Assembly (NCBI GenBank): GCA_937873515.1
Contig: CALMYB010000013.1
Location: 186,001 to 250,000, forward strand
DNA length: 64,000 bases
Direction: 5' to 3'
Source: an uncultured Acidobacteriota bacterium
Lineage (GTDB): Bacteria; Acidobacteriota; Blastocatellia; Pyrinomonadales; Pyrinomonadaceae
Shown: positions 59,794 through 64,000 of the stretch, in pieces
Numbering within the stretch: the stretch's first letter is position 1
Layout: each line of letters opens with the position of its first letter
Program-made: the position numbers and the translations under genes
The notes under the pieces: model-generated
Seen by the model: only the letters and a program-made list of their open reading frames with translations
What the model was told of the DNA's origin: nothing
The model's database searches: none

Positions 59794-61026
59794 CTAGTAA
59801 CGCTTCAGAAGGCGGCCGGTCCGGAGCGAAACGACAAAGCCCGCACGATTGCCCCGGTCATCGCCGATCTCGATAGATGTTTCGGCCGACTGCGACGAAA
59901 CCTGCAGCCTAAAGCTGCCGTCCGAAACCGCGAACGTGTCGCGTCCCTGCGAGCGCACGGCCATTCCGGGCTGGGTCTTGCCGGTGATTATAAAGATACC
60001 GCCGCCAACGCTCTCGACCTTAAGATCGGTAAGTTCGATGCGAATGTTGCTCTCGCGTCTTACGACCGTAAACTTCCATGCGTCGTTCCAATTTGTAGTT
60101 TGTCCCGAACGCGATAACGCTCGAACCCGCCAGTAATATGTTCCCGGGGTCAAGCCTGTTAGATGAAAGTCATTCGAGCCCAAACCGGTACGATCGACGA
60201 GGATCGCATCCGGCGAGAACCAAGGGGATTTTGCAACCTGCAGATAGTAGCTTTGGATCGGCTGGTCAGGCGGCTGCCAGTTAAATCCAACACTCACGCC
60301 GCCGCCCGCATCTATAAGCTGGGACGAATTCCCGGGCGCCACAGGTACAGGCGGTGCAAGTATCTTTTCACGTGCGGAAAGCTGGCCGTTATTGACAGCC
60401 GCGTATTGATCGGGCCCGATCTTGGATTTTTCGCCTCCGAGGGTGGTTTCAACTCCACCGCGACTCACGCGGATCTCACCGCCGTTCTCGCCGTCCGTAT
60501 CAAAACTCGCATCCGTCTGCGGACCAAGTTGGTTCTCCGATTCAGCGACTTCGACGATATTCTTTACGTTATCGGGTTGTTCGTCCGTGCGGACGTTCAA
60601 TTGTCCATCGTTAAGACGAACACGAACATTCTTGCCGCCAAAAAGAGAGGTTGTATCTCGAACGACCACTGTACTGTTCGGGCGAACGGAATAAACAGAG
60701 CCGTCGATCATTTGAATGATCGCGCGTCCGTCTGCCTGTGTTTGAACGGTATCGCCGGCCGCGACATATGTTTGTTTGGTAACGAGGATCGTTTCCCGCG
60801 TCGCAGCACGGGTAATGCGGACCTCGCCTTCAAACGAAATGATCTTTGCCGAATCCATCGGATAGGTCTCGGCCTCTCCGGCCGCGAACCAATTATTCTT
60901 CGATGCCCACCAGCCGCCAAAGACCAGCGTCGCGGCGAGCAAGATTACCGCCGTTGCGCCGTAGATGGTGCTCCGCCTTATGTTCCACCATTCGACGTAG
61001 AATTTTCGGTACTTGTTATTCTCCAT
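59794..61026 (-). CDS. FecR-domain membrane protein with a fibronectin-like module
   Basis: A 410-residue protein. A single membrane helix (TIYGATAVILLAATLVFGGWW, residues about 16-36) leads to an extracytoplasmic FecR domain: SFEGEVRITRAATRETILVTKQTYVAAGDTVQTQADGRAIIQMIDGSVYSVRPNSTVVVRD. Residues about 230-330 form a fibronectin-type repeat (VGFNWQPPDQPIQSYYLQVAKSPWFSP...GTYYWRVRALSRSGQTTNWNDAWKFTV). In classic systems FecR signals to an ECF sigma factor, but no sigma gene is adjacent. It overlaps the terC-like gene by 11 bp. Confidence 0.88.
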   Translation of the reverse strand: MENNKYRKFYVEWWNIRRSTIYGATAVILLAATLVFGGWWASKNNWFAAGEAETYPMDSAKIISFEGEVRITRAATRETILVTKQTYVAAGDTVQTQADGRAIIQMIDGSVYSVRPNSTVVVRDTTSLFGGKNVRVRLNDGQLNVRTDEQPDNVKNIVEVAESENQLGPQTDASFDTDGENGGEIRVSRGGVETTLGGEKSKIGPDQYAAVNNGQLSAREKILAPPVPVAPGNSSQLIDAGGGVSVGFNWQPPDQPIQSYYLQVAKSPWFSPDAILVDRTGLGSNDFHLTGLTPGTYYWRVRALSRSGQTTNWNDAWKFTVVRRESNIRIELTDLKVESVGGGIFIITGKTQPGMAVRSQGRDTFAVSDGSFRLQVSSQSAETSIEIGDDRGNRAGFVVSLRTGRLLKRY

Positions 61027-62065
61027 CTGCCGGTTTACTGCCGTGGCGAGGCGGGAAGATCAATGAAAGGACAACGGACGCCGCTATCGTTGCGATCACG
61101 ACAATGAGTGAGATATCGACGACCTGGCTGTCATATTTGCCCGCGACGAAATTACGCAGGGGTTCCGGACCGCCGTCGGCGCCGTAGAACATTATCAGCC
61201 CTTGGGCAAAAAGTGGCAAGAGCATCTTTATGCCGATAAAGGTCAGAACGACCGCAAGGCCGTACTTTAACAGGTGAAAGCGCTCCGCAAGTCCAGCAAG
61301 CAGGAAGTAGAACGTCCTCAATCCTAGTATCGCAAAAATGTTCGACGTATATACAAGAAATTTGTCGGTCGTAATACCGAAGATCGCTGGGATCGAATCC
61401 ACAGCAAAGACAAGGTCTGTAAACTCAACAGTTATGAGCACCAGGAGAAGCAGCGTCCCAACTCGGGCCCCATCTTGGATGACGAAGAATTTATCGCCGT
61501 CGTAATGCTTCGAGATGCGGATGTATTTCGTCGCAAATTTTACGATCGCACTTTCGTGCGGTTCGAAATTATCATCCGACGTCTTGAACATACTGATGCC
61601 GGTATAGACGAGAAAGACGCCAAAAATGTAAATGATCCAATGAAAACGCTCAACGAGTTCGGCGCCGGCGAAGATCATCATCATTCTGAGCACGAGCGCG
61701 CCCATGATGCCCCAAAAAAGCACGCGATGCTGAAACTTCTTCGGCACCTTGAAGAAAGTGAATATAAGCAGGAATACAAAAAGATTATCGACCGATAGAG
61801 ATAATTCGATCAGATAGCCTGTGAGAAAGAGCTTTGCCTGTGTGAACGCGAGGGTCCAATCACCGGTATGATTCCCGACCTGCCAGTAGATGAACGCGTT
61901 GAAAGCAAGGGCGAGCGAGACCCAAATAATGCTCCAAACAACGGTCTCTTTTTTCGTCGGTGCATGCGGCTTTCTATTGACGATGACGATATCGACGAAA
62001 AGTGCGACAAAGACGATGCCGAAAAAGAGACCCCAAACCCAATATGGATGTTCTACAGGTGTCAA
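61016..62065 (-). CDS. TerC-family integral membrane protein
   Basis: A 349-residue protein with about nine membrane segments. TerC signatures are present: GYLIELSLSVDNLFVFLLIFTFFKVPKKFQHRVLFWGIMGALVLRMMMIFAG and VEFTDLVFAVDSIPAIFGITTDKFLVYTSNIFAILGLRTFYFLL, with the buried Asp and Glu residues that in Alx/TerC relatives are linked to manganese export or tellurite resistance. Substrate is not shown here. Its 3' end overlaps the FecR gene by 11 bp and its start overlaps the stop of msrC by 4 nt, so these genes form one unit. Confidence 0.94.
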   Translation of the reverse strand: MTPVEHPYWVWGLFFGIVFVALFVDIVIVNRKPHAPTKKETVVWSIIWVSLALAFNAFIYWQVGNHTGDWTLAFTQAKLFLTGYLIELSLSVDNLFVFLLIFTFFKVPKKFQHRVLFWGIMGALVLRMMMIFAGAELVERFHWIIYIFGVFLVYTGISMFKTSDDNFEPHESAIVKFATKYIRISKHYDGDKFFVIQDGARVGTLLLLVLITVEFTDLVFAVDSIPAIFGITTDKFLVYTSNIFAILGLRTFYFLLAGLAERFHLLKYGLAVVLTFIGIKMLLPLFAQGLIMFYGADGGPEPLRNFVAGKYDSQVVDISLIVVIATIAASVVLSLIFPPRHGSKPADGE

Positions 62066-62562
62066 ACAGGTTCCTCCGAAAGTTTTTTCTCTAAAATCCT
62101 CACGATCGACCGCAGGCCGACGGCATCGGTCTCATCAAAGTCGTCAAGCCTATCGCTATCAACGTCCAACACGCCCCAAACTTCATCCCTCGATGAGAAG
62201 ATCGGTACCACGATCTCCGATCGCGACTCGCTCGCGCAGGCGATGTGGCCCGGAAATTTATCGACATCCGGAACTATCTGCGTTTCACCGGTTGAAAAAG
62301 CCGTGCCGCAAACGCCTTTTCCAAACGCGATGCGCGAACACGCGATCGGCCCCTGAAACGGCCCAACAACAAGCTCGCCGCCCTTCGCGATGTAGAATCC
62401 GACCCAAAAGAAGCCGAAAGTCTGCTTGATCGCCGCTGCGATATTGGCCAAATTCGCCGTAACATCGCGTTCACTATTGATCAACGCTGCGATCTGAGGC
62501 GCGATCTCGCTGTATGCGGCGGCGCGGTCGGCCGTTTGCGAAACAAATAGCGTTTCAGCCAT
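62062..62562 (-). CDS. msrC: Free methionine-(R)-sulfoxide reductase (GAF domain)
   Basis: Reduces free Met-R-sulfoxide. The ATG at 62562 gives 166 residues, the normal size; a long upstream in-frame reading overlaps purK and is rejected. All three family cysteines are present: ACSRIAFGKGVCGTA (two) and GHIACASESRSEIVVPIF (one). FGFFWVGFYIAKGGELVVGPFQGPIAC and WGVLDVDSDRLDDFDETD match the GAF fold. It follows purK on the same strand after 56 bp and is coupled to the TerC-like gene by a 4-nt overlap. Confidence 0.94.
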   Translation of the reverse strand: MAETLFVSQTADRAAAYSEIAPQIAALINSERDVTANLANIAAAIKQTFGFFWVGFYIAKGGELVVGPFQGPIACSRIAFGKGVCGTAFSTGETQIVPDVDKFPGHIACASESRSEIVVPIFSSRDEVWGVLDVDSDRLDDFDETDAVGLRSIVRILEKKLSEEPV

Positions 62563-62618
62563 AACAGGACAGTCTAGCCTTTTCGTGTAGGAAAACTCCA
62601 AAAGCAAAGGTGAGATTT

Positions 62619-63758
62619 CTAGGAATCCAACAGACGTTCGCGGGCGGCCCGTACGATCTCGACGGCTCTCCGGGGTGAGTCCGCGACGGCAGTCAGGTGT
62701 CCCATTTTCCGGCCCGGACGCGGATCGCTTTTTCCATAAAGGTGAAGTTTGACGGCCGGATCTTTCAGGGCCGCCTGCCAATTCGGCTCGCCGTTCGCCC
62801 AAACTTCGCCGAGCAGGTTTGCCATCGCCGCAGGCCGATAATATTCGGTCGAACCGAGCGGCAGGCCGCAGACCGCCCGCACTTGCTGCTCGAATTGCGA
62901 CGCTACACAGGCATCGAACGTAAGATGCCCCGAATTGTGCGGCCTCGGTGCGATCTCGTTCACGCGCAGTTCGCCGCTGCTTTCGAGGAAAAATTCCACG
63001 CAGAACGTGCCGACATAGTCGAAAGCCTCGCCGATCGAGCCGGCGATCTCGACAGCTTGCTTCGCTGTCGCGGCGGTAATATCGGCCGGAGCGAAGGAAA
63101 CATCAAGAATGTGATCTGCGTGATCGTTCTCGATGACGCCGTAGTGAGCGAATTCACCTTCTTGCCCACGGGCACAAACGACGGAAACTTCCTTCTCAAA
63201 TGCGACGAACTGCTCGAGTACAGCTTCCTGCCCGTTCAAGGCATCAAATGCGGCCTCGATCTCGCTGTGGGCGTCGATCTTCGCCTGGCCTTTGCCGTCA
63301 TAGCCGAAACCCGCCGTCTTAAGTACCGCAGGCAGGCCAAGTTCCTCGACGCCCTTGAAAAGATCTTCGATCGTGCGGACGCACCGAAATCCCGCGATCG
63401 GGAATCCGTTCGAGGAAAGGAACGTCTTTTCCCGAAGGCGGTTCTGCGTCGTATGAAGGATCTCGCCACGCGGATGAACGGGCACGAACTCGGCCGCGGC
63501 TTCGATCGTCGCCGACGGGACGTTCTCGAACTCGAAAGTGACGACGTCCACGCTTTGAGCGAACGTGCGCACCTCGAAAAGATCGTCGTACGGAGCCGCA
63601 GTTTCGACATCCGCGACCTGTCCCGTTGGCGTGTCGCGTCCCGGCGAGAACGTGTGCACACGATAGCCCATCTTGCGGGCCTCGATCGCCGTCATCCGTC
63701 CGAGCTGTCCGCTCCCGAAGATGCCGATCGTCGAATTTGGAAGGATCACATTTGTCAC
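62619..63758 (-). CDS. purK: N5-carboxyaminoimidazole ribonucleotide synthase
   Basis: Carboxylates AIR with ATP and bicarbonate in purine synthesis. The 379-residue ATP-grasp enzyme starts at a GTG (63758) followed by IGIFGSGQLGRMTAIEARKMGY, the preATP-grasp loop. Then come VVTFEFENVPS, VLKTAGFGYDGKGQAKI, VSVVCARGQEG, VEFFLESSGELRVNEIAPRPHNSGHLTFDAC and the C-terminal LHLYGKSDPRPGRKMGHLT. purE is not next to it. The 242 bp from here to the window end contain no gene. Confidence 0.96.
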   Translation of the reverse strand: MTNVILPNSTIGIFGSGQLGRMTAIEARKMGYRVHTFSPGRDTPTGQVADVETAAPYDDLFEVRTFAQSVDVVTFEFENVPSATIEAAAEFVPVHPRGEILHTTQNRLREKTFLSSNGFPIAGFRCVRTIEDLFKGVEELGLPAVLKTAGFGYDGKGQAKIDAHSEIEAAFDALNGQEAVLEQFVAFEKEVSVVCARGQEGEFAHYGVIENDHADHILDVSFAPADITAATAKQAVEIAGSIGEAFDYVGTFCVEFFLESSGELRVNEIAPRPHNSGHLTFDACVASQFEQQVRAVCGLPLGSTEYYRPAAMANLLGEVWANGEPNWQAALKDPAVKLHLYGKSDPRPGRKMGHLTAVADSPRRAVEIVRAARERLLDS

Positions 63759-63901
63759 GTCGAAAAGAACCCCTAGATTAGCACAGGCGCCATTAAGCTG
63801 AAATTTTAGCTATGCAGATGGCATATTCTCGGTGAATCCTACGCATTTCTGGTTGAGAACCGCATAAGGAGCCAATCTAAACAAAAATGGACGCATATTA
63901 G

Positions 63902-63945
63902 TGTCCCACGTTGTCCCACGTTGTCCCACGCCCCTTGTGGGACAA
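63902..63945. repeat. Short tandem repeat and hairpin near the window end
   Basis: TGTCCCACGT occurs as three head-to-tail copies (63902-63930; the last lacks the final T). The third copy pairs with a later inverted copy: GTCCCAC-GCCCCTT-GTGGGAC. The stretch lies in the 242-bp non-coding end (63759-64000), about 145 bp upstream of purK, in which I see no gene, tRNA or clear promoter. Confidence 0.6.
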
Positions 63946-64000
63946 ATAAGTCTAGTGATGTCATCAGTTAGCGGCAATTTGGAAAGAAAAATAAAAACAA

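Noticed and set aside
62697..63776. Open frame of 359 codons on the plus strand across purK
   Set aside because: Antisense shadow of an intact ATP-grasp enzyme with all motifs.
63902..63945. CRISPR array
   Set aside because: Units of 10 bases in direct contact, without spacers or cas genes.

Overview
The window reads as a chromosomal segment of a diderm bacterium, most likely an Acidobacteriota member of the Blastocatellia type. The placement is an inference from gene content: two adjacent secreted proteins of the acidobacterial VWFA type, secreted DUF1501 and DUF1800 proteins, an LPS-export gene (lptE), lipoprotein-processing genes (lspA, lgt), PilT, and an ABC-type polysaccharide exporter. 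Genes are densely packed on both strands with many 1-4 nt start/stop overlaps. No rRNA, tRNA, CRISPR array, integrase or intact insertion sequence was found.

Layout. 1-1910: 3' part of a polysaccharide deacetylase-GT2 fusion. 2018-8623: ileS, two small exported proteins, lspA, a four-helix-bundle gene flanked by imperfect inverted repeats, lgt, and an RluD-type pseudouridine synthase. 8673-18541: five exported glycosidases in a row (GH20, GH109, GH35, GH33, GH92). Together they could strip sialic acid, galactose, HexNAc and mannose from animal-type glycoproteins. 18600-21600: a decaying stretch with a frameshifted gene, an FG-GAP repeat remnant, a RelE-toxin tail and hairpins, around an intact DUF1501 gene. 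21723-28103: divergent argG/argH, a hotdog thioesterase, tilS and ftsH. 28188-29309: an AT-richer lipoprotein with a duplicated domain. 29446-32069: folP, a 49-codon membrane ORF, lptE, holA. 32066-36387: minus-strand genes for a zinc-ribbon protein, pilT, and the queA-rimI-thiE unit. 36395-37730: a secreted two-repeat protein with a clear sigma70 promoter, a long leader and a strong terminator. 37756-44296: phosphohexomutase, two VWFA proteins, two small enzyme-like proteins, a GlcD-type oxidase and a PIN-toxin pair. 44429-46554: dicarboxylate symporter and rhomboid protease. 46551-54717: a surface-polysaccharide island (three glycosyltransferases, an integral membrane protein, a methyltransferase, and Wzm/Wzt). 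54735-63758: DUF1800, a small exported protein, LarA-like, CDF transporter, FecR-domain protein, TerC, free-methionine-sulfoxide reductase and purK. 63759-64000 is non-coding with a short tandem repeat.

The least expected structures are REPIN-like palindromes that sit in frame inside coding genes. A 135-bp (exactly 45-codon) element lies in the GH92 gene, and an unrelated element lies in the rluD-like gene. A four-helix-bundle gene appears to have been inserted as a cassette between lspA and lgt, with imperfect inverted arms that form the lspA C-terminal tail. All identifications come from reading the translations and motifs; no database search was run.
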